From Pseudomonadota bacterium (lineage in GTDB: Bacteria; Pseudomonadota; Alphaproteobacteria; Caulobacterales; Caulobacteraceae), in contig JAEYWU010000071.1 of NCBI GenBank assembly GCA_023428785.1, positions 1-15,985 of the forward strand: 15,985 bases of DNA, written 5' to 3'. Within the stretch, counting starts at the first letter, position 1. Every line of letters begins with the position of its first letter. The notes beneath the pieces are model-generated. The model saw nothing but the letters and a program-made list of their open reading frames with translations, did no database searches and was not told the DNA's origin. The position numbers and the translations under genes were made by a program. Of the stretch, positions 1-6,659 are shown one piece after another.

Positions 1-1306
1 CCTCCACCCGGATGCGCTCCGCGTCGGCGCGCTGGACCGAAACATCCCGGGCCTGCGCCATCGCCAGACGACGCAGGTCATCGGCCTGGGCTCTGATCGC
101 GTCGCGAGCGGCCCGAGCCTCTTCCCGGGCGGCCCGGGCGTCTTCACGGGCCTGCTCCGCCTCGGGCGACCGGTCATCGCGGCTGAAGACAAACACGCCT
201 GATCCACGCGGAGCCATAGGCGCAGCCGGAGGCGCGGGCGGCGGCGGCGGGGCCGGAACCTCGGCGCCGTCGGCGGTCCAGGTCGGGGCCTCAGGCGCCG
301 GCGGAGCCAGCGGGGCGACCGGCGGCACGGGCGGCAGCGGCGCCATCGGGGGGTCCTGGCGGCTGATCTCCAGGGCGGCCAGCGGCGTGGCCACGGCGGC
401 CAGGGCCACCAGCGACAGGGCGAGCGTCAGGGGACGGCGGGGCGAGTTGGGGGTCATCAGGGTCTTGATCCTCTGCTTGAGTTCATGGGGGTCGGCGGCC
501 ATTCCGGTCGCCAGCATCGGCGTCGAACCGGGCTCGACGGCCATGGACACCAGGGTTCGGGCATAGGCGGAGCGGTCCACGGACTTGACCGCCTCGGCGT
601 CGGCCGCCTCTTCCGAGCGGGCGACCAGTTCCGAATGCAGCCGCCAGCACAGCGGGTTGAACCAGAACATCACCAGCATCAGCCGCGACAGCATCAGGAA
701 CACCCAGTCACCGCGACGCAGATGCGCCAGTTCGTGGGCGATGACCGCCGGCGCCGTCTCAGGCCGCGCTTCGCTGGCGCGGTCGATCAGGATCGCGCCG
801 GGCGGCAGGCCCCAGCTCAGCGGCCCGCGAGCCCGCTCCGACACCAGCAATTGGGGCCGGCGTCCGCCCGCCAGGGCGTCCAGCGCCGTGGTCCAGGCCT
901 TGCCCTTTGGCGTCCGGCCTTCACGGCTCCAGCGCATCAGGGTCGTCAGGCCGATCGCCAGCCGCACGGCCAGGGCCACCGACACGGCCAGCCAGGCCAT
1001 GGCGATCCAGAACTCCGGACCCGGCTCGCGGATCACGCCCGAGAGGGCATAGCCGTCGACCGGCTCGATCCGGCCCGACCACACCGGCATCGGCGTGATC
1101 GCCTGCGGCGCGGCCGGCAACAGCGCCAGGCTCACTACCGGCAGCAGAATCGTCAGCAACGGCAGGGCCGCCGTCAGGACCACCGCGCTTCTCAGCATGG
1201 CCACCCGCTCCACCGGCCGGCGTCCCACCAGCCGCGCGAGGATCAGGCCGAGCCCGGCCACGACGCCGGATTTCACGGCCAGCATGGCGATATCGGTCAG
1301 GGTCAT
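1..1306 (-). CDS. M56-family (BlaR1-like) membrane metalloprotease, partial at left edge
   Basis: The frame is open from ATG 1306 to the window edge (about 434 residues seen; the C-terminus lies outside). Members of this family are integral-membrane zinc proteases that sense envelope or beta-lactam stress and relieve repression by the partner BlaI protein. Hydrophobic segments lie near residues 5-27, 38-64, 99-123, 202-221 and 292-312. The zinc motif HELAH is at 191-195, followed by RRGDW, with a Glu/Ala-Asp motif near 232-236 that could supply the third zinc ligand. After the last membrane segment comes a long Pro/Ala linker (about 319-366) and then a charged Glu/Ala/Arg coiled coil (about 380 on). 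No penicillin-binding sensor domain is visible in the part present. Its ATG overlaps the blaI stop by one base (TGATG), so translation is coupled. Family call is firm; the signal sensed is unknown. Confidence 0.9.
   Translation of the reverse strand, partial: MTLTDIAMLAVKSGVVAGLGLILARLVGRRPVERVAMLRSAVVLTAALPLLTILLPVVSLALLPAAPQAITPMPVWSGRIEPVDGYALSGVIREPGPEFWIAMAWLAVSVALAVRLAIGLTTLMRWSREGRTPKGKAWTTALDALAGGRRPQLLVSERARGPLSWGLPPGAILIDRASEARPETAPAVIAHELAHLRRGDWVFLMLSRLMLVMFWFNPLCWRLHSELVARSEEAADAEAVKSVDRSAYARTLVSMAVEPGSTPMLATGMAADPHELKQRIKTLMTPNSPRRPLTLALSLVALAAVATPLAALEISRQDPPMAPLPPVPPVAPLAPPAPEAPTWTADGAEVPAPPPPPAPPAAPMAPRGSGVFVFSRDDRSPEAEQAREDARAAREEARAARDAIRAQADDLRRLAMAQARDVSVQRADAERIRVE
104..145 (-). 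repeat. Two 21-nt imperfect tandem repeats coding a heptad
   Basis: Two adjacent 21-base units (104-124 and 125-145) encode two copies of a seven-residue Glu-Glu/Asp-Ala-Arg-Ala-Ala-Arg unit in the M56 protease C-terminal coiled coil. The heptad period supports a coiled-coil reading. Confidence 0.6.
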
Positions 1307-1683
1307 CAGTCGCGCTCCCGGGCCTGGTCGATCAGCCGCGTCAGCGCCTCGGCCTCATCGGGCGACAGGGTTTGGCCCATGCCCAGCAGGGCCGTGGCCG
1401 CGCTCGCGGCCGATCCGGAAAAGAAGGTGTCGATCAGGCGCTGCATGGCGCCTTCGGCGACCTGGCCGGTCGGGGCGGTCGGGCGAAACAGCACGCCCGT
1501 ACCCGACGCATCGCGCCGCGCCAGCCCCTTGCCCTCCAGCCGGGTCAGCAGGGTCCGCACCGCCGAGTCCGACAGGGACGCGTCCAGCGCCTCGCGCACC
1601 TGAGCGGTCGTCGCGCCTTCGAGGCGGCAAAGGATCTCGAACACCTCGCGCTCGCGGCGAGGCAGGCTTTCGAGCTGGCTCAT
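1306..1683 (-). CDS. blaI: BlaI/MecI/CopY-family transcriptional repressor
   Basis: A winged-helix repressor of 125 residues from the second ATG (127 from the first, at 1689). The N-terminal half (REREVFEILCRLEGATTAQVREALD, then SDSAVRTLLTRLEGKGLARR) is the typical BlaI DNA-binding domain. The C-terminal half is the dimerisation and protease-cleavage region. Start choice: the Shine-Dalgarno AGGGGA directly abuts the first ATG but sits six bases before the second (1683), so 1683 is preferred. The stop overlaps the start of the M56 protease gene. Two TACA-N2-TGTA palindromes lie just upstream, so autoregulation is expected: repression is lifted when the partner protease is activated. The target genes beyond this operon are not shown by the sequence. 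Confidence 0.93.
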   Translation of the reverse strand: MSQLESLPRREREVFEILCRLEGATTAQVREALDASLSDSAVRTLLTRLEGKGLARRDASGTGVLFRPTAPTGQVAEGAMQRLIDTFFSGSAASAATALLGMGQTLSPDEAEALTRLIDQARERD

Positions 1684-1708
1684 GGACATTCCCCTGTCTT
1701 CAGTCGCC

Positions 1709-1736
1709 GCTACATTTGTAGCGCTACACTTGTAGC
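1709..1736. promoter_or_regulatory. Tandem BlaI-type operators
   Basis: Two adjacent 14-base palindromes of form GCTACA-N2-TGTAGC occupy 1709-1722 and 1723-1736, differing only in one central base. TACA/TGTA is the known core recognised by BlaI/MecI repressors. They lie 26-53 bases upstream of the preferred blaI start, where bound repressor would cover promoter or leader sequence. Confidence 0.85.
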
Positions 1737-1816
1737 GAATCTGGGCGCAAATGGGGCGGCGAAATTACGCTTTGGACAGGCGTCGCATCGACGCGCCGTG
1801 TCGGCTTGGCGAAACT

Positions 1817-1842
1817 GGAACAATCCGGGCCAGTCGACTGTT
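1817..1842 (+). promoter_or_regulatory. EcfG-like (general stress sigma) promoter
   Basis: GGAAC at 1817-1821 is followed after exactly 17 bases by TGTT at 1839-1842. This is close to the alphaproteobacterial EcfG/sigma-T consensus GGAAC-N16/17-CGTT. The element ends 26 bases before the ATG of the small gene at 1869. Called by eye; no start-site data. Confidence 0.55.
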
Positions 1843-1868
1843 TTGTCGGCGAAACCGGGAGCCCTCAG

Positions 1869-2030
1869 ATGGTCGACAAGGTCTTGCTTCCCATGAGCGC
1901 CGTGGGCTTCGCCCTGGCCCTGGCCAGCGGCCAGCCCATGTTCGACGGCCCCTATGCCGAAGAGCCGGACCCCGCCGGCGACGCCCCCCGTGAGACCGCC
2001 GACCCTGCGCCTGCCGATCCGGGGGTCTGA
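1869..2030 (+). CDS. Small Ala/Pro/Asp-rich hypothetical protein
   Basis: A 53-residue protein that I do not recognise. It has a short hydrophobic stretch (about residues 5-20, VLLPMSAVGFALALAS), then an acidic, proline- and alanine-rich tail. The hydrophobic part may be a membrane-associating or poor signal segment. Codon third positions are almost all G or C, as in real genes of this region. The ATG at 1869 follows GGGAG at eight bases. A longer in-frame TTG start at 1806 is possible but has no ribosome-binding site and would place the promoter-like element inside the gene. It lies next to the DUF3606 gene on the same strand, both behind stress-type promoter sequences, so a stress role is inferred. 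Confidence 0.6.
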   Translation: MVDKVLLPMSAVGFALALASGQPMFDGPYAEEPDPAGDAPRETADPAPADPGV

Positions 2031-2050
2031 TCCGGCGGCGTTCCGTCGCG

Positions 2051-2075
2051 GCAACGATCTCGCCCGCCCGGTGTT
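2051..2075 (+). promoter_or_regulatory. Possible weak EcfG-like promoter
   Basis: GCAAC at 2051-2055, then 16 bases, then TGTT at 2072-2075. This has one mismatch in the -35 and one in the -10 compared with GGAAC-N16/17-CGTT. It lies 31 bases upstream of the preferred DUF3606 start, a spacing similar to that of the better match at 1817. Confidence 0.35.
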
Positions 2076-2106
2076 GTCTTCATCGAGTGAACCGATGGAG
2101 GACGCC

Positions 2107-2310
2107 GTGCCCTTCCAGGACCATCTCCCCGACCTGCCCGATCCGCCGGATCCCCCGAGCATTACGCTCGACCAGGATCACGAGGTCCGCTTCTGGACCC
2201 AGCGCTTCGGCGTCCCCGAAACTGAGCTACGTGATCTGGTCGCTCGGCATGGCGACTCTCCGGCGGCGATCGACGCCGTCCGCGCCGCCGAGCCGAAGAC
2301 GTTTCTCTAG
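2107..2310 (+). CDS. DUF3606 domain protein (left copy)
   Basis: A protein of 67 residues. The C-terminal part (DQDHEVRFWTQRFGVPETELRDLVARHGDSPAAIDAV) fits the DUF3606 family, small proteins of unknown function common in Alphaproteobacteria. The N-terminus is an Asp/Pro-rich stretch. Start choice: GTG 2107 lies five bases after GGAGG (2097-2101), while the in-frame ATG at 2095 contains that ribosome-binding site and has none of its own. The TAG stop shares CTAG with the stop of the convergent kinase gene. A second, diverged DUF3606 gene lies at 7381-7563. Confidence 0.8.
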   Translation: MPFQDHLPDLPDPPDPPSITLDQDHEVRFWTQRFGVPETELRDLVARHGDSPAAIDAVRAAEPKTFL

Positions 2311-3884
2311 CTGTCCCGGGCCGTGGCCTGCGGCCCGCCCACCGGAAAAATCAGGCGCATCTCCGCGCCCCGGTCACTGAGCATGCTGGCGCGCCCGCCG
2401 ATCTGTCGCGCCAGAGCCTGAATCAGGCCCGAGCCCACGCCCGTCGAGCCGGATGAAGTCTCGGTCGAAACGCCCGGACCGTCATCTCGCACACAGACCA
2501 GGATTTCATCCGCGCCATGCGGCCCGCAGGCGATGGTAATCTCGCCGCCCCGGCCCTCGAAGGCGTATTTGACGGAATTGGTCACGGCCTCGCTGACAAT
2601 CAGACCGACTGGCGTCGCCCGCTCCGCCGCGATCAGGGCCGGGCTCAGATCGAGTCTCAACGCCACCCCGCGCTCGTTCAGTCCCAGGGCGCTCCAGAGT
2701 TCGTGCGACAGCGTCTTCAGATAGGTGGCCAGGTCGACGTCACCGTCGCGCTCATCCGCATAGAGCGCCTGATGCACCAGTCCGATGGAGGACAGCCGCC
2801 CCTGAAGCCGCGCCATGGCTTCCGCCACATCGGGCGGAGCGTCACGCCCCTGCATCTGCACCAGGCTGGACGCCAGCATCAGGCTGTTGCGCACCCGATG
2901 GTGCGCCTCCTTCATCATGGCGCTGCGCTCCTCCGCGGCGCGCTCGGCCGCCAGCTTCTGCGCCTGCAGTTCCGCCGCCGCCTTCTGCTGACGCACCACC
3001 AGCAACATCGCGGCGCCGGCGAGACCGATCCCGACAGCCAGCAGGACGGCCACCACGATCACGGCGGTCCAGGCCGACTTGCGCCAGCCCGCCAACACGC
3101 CGTCGCGGTCGAACTCCACCACGGCGATGAGGGGCCAGCCCTCGATATTGCTCTGGGCCCACATCCGGCCGTCCTGCTCATGGATGTCGCCCGGGAGCAG
3201 CGCGCCGAGGCGCGGCGGCGCCGACGGCGCTCGGGCCCTGCCCTCGCTATCGAAGTCCACAAAGGTCGCGGCGACGAAGCGCCCGTCCGTTGTCCAGATC
3301 GAGACCTGCGGGTCGGCTTCGCCCCGCTCGCCGACCGGCCGGATACCCAAAGGCCGCACGGCCCCGCCAAGATAGCGTTCGATCGTTCCGTCCGGCGCCC
3401 GGACCACCCGGCTGAGCGGATAGATGACCGCATCCGACATCCGGCTGCGCATCACCTGCCCGATGTGGCGGTCCGCGCCGTCTGCGTGGGCCCGCATGAT
3501 CACCGGACTCATCGCTCCGCCCGGAAAGGGCTCGGACGACGCCTGCACCGTGCCGTCCGGCCCGGCCATCACATAGTAGTCGTTGAGCGAGGTGGTGCGC
3601 GCATCCTGGGCCAGCCGGGCCGGCCAGCCACCCGCCCCCGTCGGCTCGTCCAGGTCCTCGTCGATGTCGAGCACGACCCGGTCCAGCAGATCGTACATCC
3701 GCGCCGTATAGATGCCCGAGAAGGTGGCGATCGCCGTGGCCTGGGTCCGCGTCGCCGCGAGCGTCGCCGTATGGGCGGCCCAGAGTCCGAAGCCCGCGAT
3801 ACCGGCCACAACCAGGGCATAGACGATCGCCAGGACGCCGATCATCGTCGGCGTCGCGCGCGACCGTAGCCTGTCCAGCTTCAC
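2307..3884 (-). CDS. Membrane sensor histidine kinase, HWE/HisKA_2 type
   Basis: A 525-residue inner-membrane kinase. TM1 is at about residues 14-37 and TM2 at 271-297. They enclose a periplasmic sensor region of about 230 residues of the kind found in Cache-like sensors. A short coiled coil (298-325) follows. The H-box KEAHHRVRNSL (325-335) is of the HisKA_2 type, with phospho-His probably H329. The ATPase domain has an N-box SEAVTNSVKYAF (431-442), DDGPG at 467-471 and a glycine-rich GVGSGL at 482-487. No response regulator is adjacent, so it is an orphan. Kinases of this family often feed the PhyR-EcfG general stress pathway, but that is inference here. Start is GTG 3884, overlapping a GAGGG motif; ATG 3845 is an alternative that would begin at TM1. 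Its stop overlaps that of DUF3606 by four bases. Confidence 0.9.
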   Translation of the reverse strand: MKLDRLRSRATPTMIGVLAIVYALVVAGIAGFGLWAAHTATLAATRTQATAIATFSGIYTARMYDLLDRVVLDIDEDLDEPTGAGGWPARLAQDARTTSLNDYYVMAGPDGTVQASSEPFPGGAMSPVIMRAHADGADRHIGQVMRSRMSDAVIYPLSRVVRAPDGTIERYLGGAVRPLGIRPVGERGEADPQVSIWTTDGRFVAATFVDFDSEGRARAPSAPPRLGALLPGDIHEQDGRMWAQSNIEGWPLIAVVEFDRDGVLAGWRKSAWTAVIVVAVLLAVGIGLAGAAMLLVVRQQKAAAELQAQKLAAERAAEERSAMMKEAHHRVRNSLMLASSLVQMQGRDAPPDVAEAMARLQGRLSSIGLVHQALYADERDGDVDLATYLKTLSHELWSALGLNERGVALRLDLSPALIAAERATPVGLIVSEAVTNSVKYAFEGRGGEITIACGPHGADEILVCVRDDGPGVSTETSSGSTGVGSGLIQALARQIGGRASMLSDRGAEMRLIFPVGGPQATARDS

Positions 3885-3964
3885 CCCTCGGCGCTCCCAC
3901 CCACTATTGCAGCCACAGCAACGCTCCAGCCGCGCGAAGGCTCCCGTGCGCGGCCCGCCCGGTT

Positions 3965-3989
3965 GAACTCTCGCCCGTCTCTGATCGTT
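3965..3989 (+). promoter_or_regulatory. Possible EcfG-like promoter for ku
   Basis: TGAAC core (GAAC at 3965-3968, preceded by T) is followed after 17 bases by CGTT at 3986-3989. This is one mismatch from GGAAC-N17-CGTT. It lies 32 bases upstream of the ku ATG. Stress sigma-factor control of Ku genes is known in some rhizobia, which makes the match plausible but not proven. Confidence 0.4.
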
Positions 3990-4021
3990 GAGTCGAACGG
4001 ATTGTACGCAAGGAAGCCCCC

Positions 4022-4897
4022 ATGCCCGCCCGTCCGACCTGGCAAGGCCATCTGAAACTCAGCCTCGTGACCTGCCCCGTGGCGCTATACACCGCCACCT
4101 CGACGTCCGACCGCGTCAGCTTTCACCTGATCAATCCGGACACTCACAACCGCATCCGCATGGTCCCGACCGACCCCGATACCGGGCCGATCGAGCGTTC
4201 GGATCTGGTCAAGGGCTATGAGGTCTCCAAGGACGAATACGTCCTCATGGACGACGACGACTTCGACAAGGTCAGGCTGGAATCCACCCGCACCATCTCG
4301 ATCGATCAGTTCGTCGATGAGGACCAGATCGACCGCCTCTACTGGAACGACCCCTTCTATGTCGTGCCCGACAAGGGCCTGGGCGCCGAGGCCTTCGCCG
4401 TCATCCGCGAGGCCATGAAGAAGGCCGGAAAAATCGCCATCGGCTCGCTCGTCCTGCGTGGCCGCGAACGCCAGCTCGCTCTGGAAGTCCATGGCAAGGG
4501 GCTTGTCGCCTACACCCTTCGCGCGCACGACGAGGTCCGCCAGCCCGAGGACTATTTCGACGACATCCCGACCGTGAAGGCCGACAAGGACATGGTCGAG
4601 ATCGCCGCCCGCATCATCGGCCAGAAGGAAGCCGACTTCGATCCGACGAGCTTCAAGGACGCCTACGACGAGGCGCTGAAGGACCTCATCAAGGCCAAGC
4701 AGAAGGGCGACGGCCTCATCGAAGCCCCCGAGCCCGACGACACCAATGTCATCGACCTGATGGAGGCGCTGAGGGCCAGCCTGAAGGGCTCGGGTTCCAC
4801 CGCGCGCAAGGCTCCGGCGAAGAAGACGCCCGCCCGCAAGACCGCTGCGAAGAAGTCCGCAGCCAAGAAGGCGCCTGCCAAGAAGAAGGCCGCCTAG
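4022..4897 (+). CDS. ku: Ku DNA end-binding protein (NHEJ)
   Basis: A 291-residue prokaryotic Ku. It forms a homodimeric ring on double-strand ends and recruits LigD. The Ku core spans about residues 5-250; family-typical segments include WQGHLKLSLVTCPVALYTAT at the N-terminus, GYEVSKDEYVLM (65-76) and YYVVPDKGLGAEAFAVIREAM in form (112-132). The C-terminus (257-291) is a Lys/Ala/Pro tail resembling histone H1, known in bacterial Ku proteins to add nonspecific DNA binding. ATG 4022 follows AAGGAAG at five bases, a good ribosome-binding site. The partner ligD is 2.7 kb downstream, facing it. The stop shares CTAG with the convergent XRE gene. Confidence 0.97.
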   Translation: MPARPTWQGHLKLSLVTCPVALYTATSTSDRVSFHLINPDTHNRIRMVPTDPDTGPIERSDLVKGYEVSKDEYVLMDDDDFDKVRLESTRTISIDQFVDEDQIDRLYWNDPFYVVPDKGLGAEAFAVIREAMKKAGKIAIGSLVLRGRERQLALEVHGKGLVAYTLRAHDEVRQPEDYFDDIPTVKADKDMVEIAARIIGQKEADFDPTSFKDAYDEALKDLIKAKQKGDGLIEAPEPDDTNVIDLMEALRASLKGSGSTARKAPAKKTPARKTAAKKSAAKKAPAKKKAA

Positions 4898-5136
4898 CCC
4901 TCCTCCTCCTCGACCTCGGCCAGGTCTGCAGGATCAAAGTCGTAGTCCAGCAGATCCCTGGGCCGACACCCCAGCGCCGCGCAAAGACGCGCAAGCGTCC
5001 GGAAGCGGATGCCCTTCACCTTGCCGGACCGGAACAGCGACAGCTGCGTCTCCGACAGACCGACCTCGGCCGCGAGGTCGCGCGCCTTGATCCCCTTCTT
5101 GTGGATCATCTCGTCGAGCGTCACCCGGATCGGCAT
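4894..5136 (-). CDS. XRE-family helix-turn-helix regulator
   Basis: An 80-residue Cro/CI-type regulator made almost wholly of the HTH domain. ARDLAAEVGLSETQLSLFRSG (18-38) holds the helix-turn-helix, followed by FRTLARLCAALGCRPRDLLDY. The tail is acidic (AEVEEEEG). It belongs to the small regulators regularly paired with DUF2975 membrane proteins, whose gene lies directly upstream. The start ATG (5136) overlaps the DUF2975 stop as TGATG, so the two are co-translated. It probably binds the AT-rich divergent intergenic region at 5661-5720, controlling its own operon and perhaps the ABC genes. The stop overlaps that of ku. Confidence 0.92.
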   Translation of the reverse strand: MPIRVTLDEMIHKKGIKARDLAAEVGLSETQLSLFRSGKVKGIRFRTLARLCAALGCRPRDLLDYDFDPADLAEVEEEEG

Positions 5137-5639
5137 CAGACGAGTTCGTCCAGCTCCGCCTGGGCGGCGGCGGCCTTGTCCATCACCCGGCCCAGCAGAA
5201 CCAGGGCCCCGCCGATCATGCCCAGCGTCATGCCGGGCACGTCGAAATGCAGGTAGCCGCCGCCCACGCCGAAAAGCCGCGCCAGATTCGGCGCGACGAA
5301 CACGCTGAACACGCCTCCGATCCCAAGCGCCAGCCCGACCTGCCTCAGCGCGTCCGCGACCGCCGGCTGAAGCAGCGCGCCCTTGCCGATCCGGTGCATC
5401 GCCCGGCCGATCGCCCACACGCCAAACAGATAGCAGACGGCGGGAACGGCCATGATCAAGCCCGTCGTCCAGCCGCCTTCGTGCAACTGGGCCCACGTCA
5501 TCGTGCCGCGCGCCACGAGCGTGACAGGCGAGATCACATGCATCAGCGCCAGGATCGCCCCGACGCTCACCACCATGAAGATGGCCAGCCAGCTGAACTG
5601 GCGGCATCTCATGCGGAAGGATTCCAGCTTGGTCGCCAT
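5136..5639 (-). CDS. DUF2975 family membrane protein
   Basis: A 167-residue integral membrane protein with four hydrophobic segments (about residues 15-35, 56-79, 100-120, 136-152). It ends in the charged helix typical of DUF2975 (GRVMDKAAAAQAELDE). Function is unknown; the constant pairing with an XRE regulator suggests it modulates that regulator or senses the membrane. Start choice: GGAGG lies nine bases before ATG 5639 but only three before the in-frame GTG 5645, so 5639 is preferred. It is first in a two-gene operon with the XRE gene and divergent from the ABC transporter. Confidence 0.85.
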   Translation of the reverse strand: MATKLESFRMRCRQFSWLAIFMVVSVGAILALMHVISPVTLVARGTMTWAQLHEGGWTTGLIMAVPAVCYLFGVWAIGRAMHRIGKGALLQPAVADALRQVGLALGIGGVFSVFVAPNLARLFGVGGGYLHFDVPGMTLGMIGGALVLLGRVMDKAAAAQAELDELV

Positions 5640-5672
5640 AGTCACGGGCCTCCACGCCCTGTCTCTTTTTAA

Positions 5673-5719
5673 TCTTGACTTAAATTTTCAAGACCGACAA
5701 CCTTTATGTCTGACTTAAA
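5673..5719. promoter_or_regulatory. AT-rich divergent control region with candidate operator
   Basis: The roughly 90 bases between the DUF2975 and ABC genes are AT-rich compared with the window. An inverted repeat TCTTGA-N9-TCAAGA spans 5673-5693. The 9-base sequence TGACTTAAA occurs as direct repeats at 5676-5684 and 5711-5719, 35 bases apart. These are good candidates for XRE-regulator binding and for overlapping divergent promoters. I could not define clean -35/-10 pairs. Confidence 0.5.
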
Positions 5720-5729
5720 GGTGAGACCC

Positions 5730-6659
5730 TTGGACAACGCCATCGAAACCCTCGGGCTCGGCCGCACCTTCGGGCGGCTGACCGCCGTGGACGACGTATC
5801 GCTGCAGGTTCCGCGCGGCGCGATCTACGGATTTCTCGGGCGCAACGGCGCCGGCAAGACCACCACGCTCAGGATGCTCCTTGGCCTGATCCGGCCGACT
5901 GCCGGTCGGGCGCTGGTCGACGGCGTCGATGTCGCCCGCGACAGGCTCGCCGCGGCGCGCCGGACCGGCGCCCTGCTCGAGGCGCACGGCTTCTACGCCA
6001 ACCTGTCCGGAGAGGAGAACCTGGACCTGACCCGACGGCTGCTGGGGCTCGACCGCGTCGAGATCGCCCGCGTCCTCGATATCGTGGAGATGGCGGCTCA
6101 CGCCCGCCGCCGCGTCTCGGACTATTCGCTGGGCATGCGCCAGCGCCTCGGCATCGCCAGAGCCCTGCTCGGCGCGCCGCCCGTCCTGATCCTCGACGAG
6201 CCGACCAACGGCCTGGACCCCGACGGGATGGCCGAGATGCGGACCTTCCTGCGCGGCTTGCCCGAACGGACCGGTGCGACCGTGCTGCTGTCCAGCCACC
6301 TGCTCAACGAGGTCGAACAGACCGCCACCCACATCGGCATCCTGTCCGAGGGGCGGCTCGTGCTGCAAGGCGAGCTGGCGCGCCTGCGCGCCGATCTCGC
6401 GCCCGAAATCGTCATCGAGACCGACGAACCCTCCCGCGCCGCCGATCTGGCGCGCCTCTCCGCCGTCGCCGTCGAGCAAACCGAAACCGGCGCTGTCGTC
6501 ACCCTGCGGCCCGGCGCCGACGCCCGCGCAGCCTCCGCCGATCTCAACCGCGCCCTCGTCCAGGCCGGCGTCTCCGTCTCGGCCATCGGCCCCCGCAGTC
6601 GCTCCCTGGAAGGCATCTACCGCCAGGTCGTCGCCCCGGCCCGAAAGGAAGCCGCCTGA
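5730..6659 (+). CDS. ABC transporter ATP-binding protein (BcrA/drug-efflux type)
   Basis: A nucleotide-binding subunit of about 309 residues. Numbered from the upstream ATG 5706, the Walker A motif GRNGAGKTT is at 45-53, the region LLEAHGFYANLSGEENL (90-106) replaces the Q-loop as in BcrA-type proteins, the signature SLGMRQRLGIARALL is at 141-155, Walker B LILDEPTNGLDP is at 161-172, and the H-loop SSHLL is at 196-200. The C-terminal 100 residues form the extension usual in bacitracin/lantibiotic-type exporters. Start: TTG 5730 follows AAGGTGAG at four to five bases, whereas ATG 5706 has no ribosome-binding site, so 5730 is preferred. The stop overlaps the permease ATG (TGATG). Substrate unknown; antibiotic or peptide immunity is a family-based guess. 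Confidence 0.93.
   Translation: MDNAIETLGLGRTFGRLTAVDDVSLQVPRGAIYGFLGRNGAGKTTTLRMLLGLIRPTAGRALVDGVDVARDRLAAARRTGALLEAHGFYANLSGEENLDLTRRLLGLDRVEIARVLDIVEMAAHARRRVSDYSLGMRQRLGIARALLGAPPVLILDEPTNGLDPDGMAEMRTFLRGLPERTGATVLLSSHLLNEVEQTATHIGILSEGRLVLQGELARLRADLAPEIVIETDEPSRAADLARLSAVAVEQTETGAVVTLRPGADARAASADLNRALVQAGVSVSAIGPRSRSLEGIYRQVVAPARKEAA

Noticed and set aside
485..1603. Plus-strand open frames opposite the M56 and BlaI genes
   Set aside because: The minus strand encodes clear protease and repressor motifs; the plus frames have no recognisable domain and shadow-type composition.
2517..3869. A 450-residue plus-strand open frame opposite the sensor kinase
   Set aside because: The minus frame has H-box, N-box and G-box motifs; the plus frame is His/Arg/Pro-rich with none.
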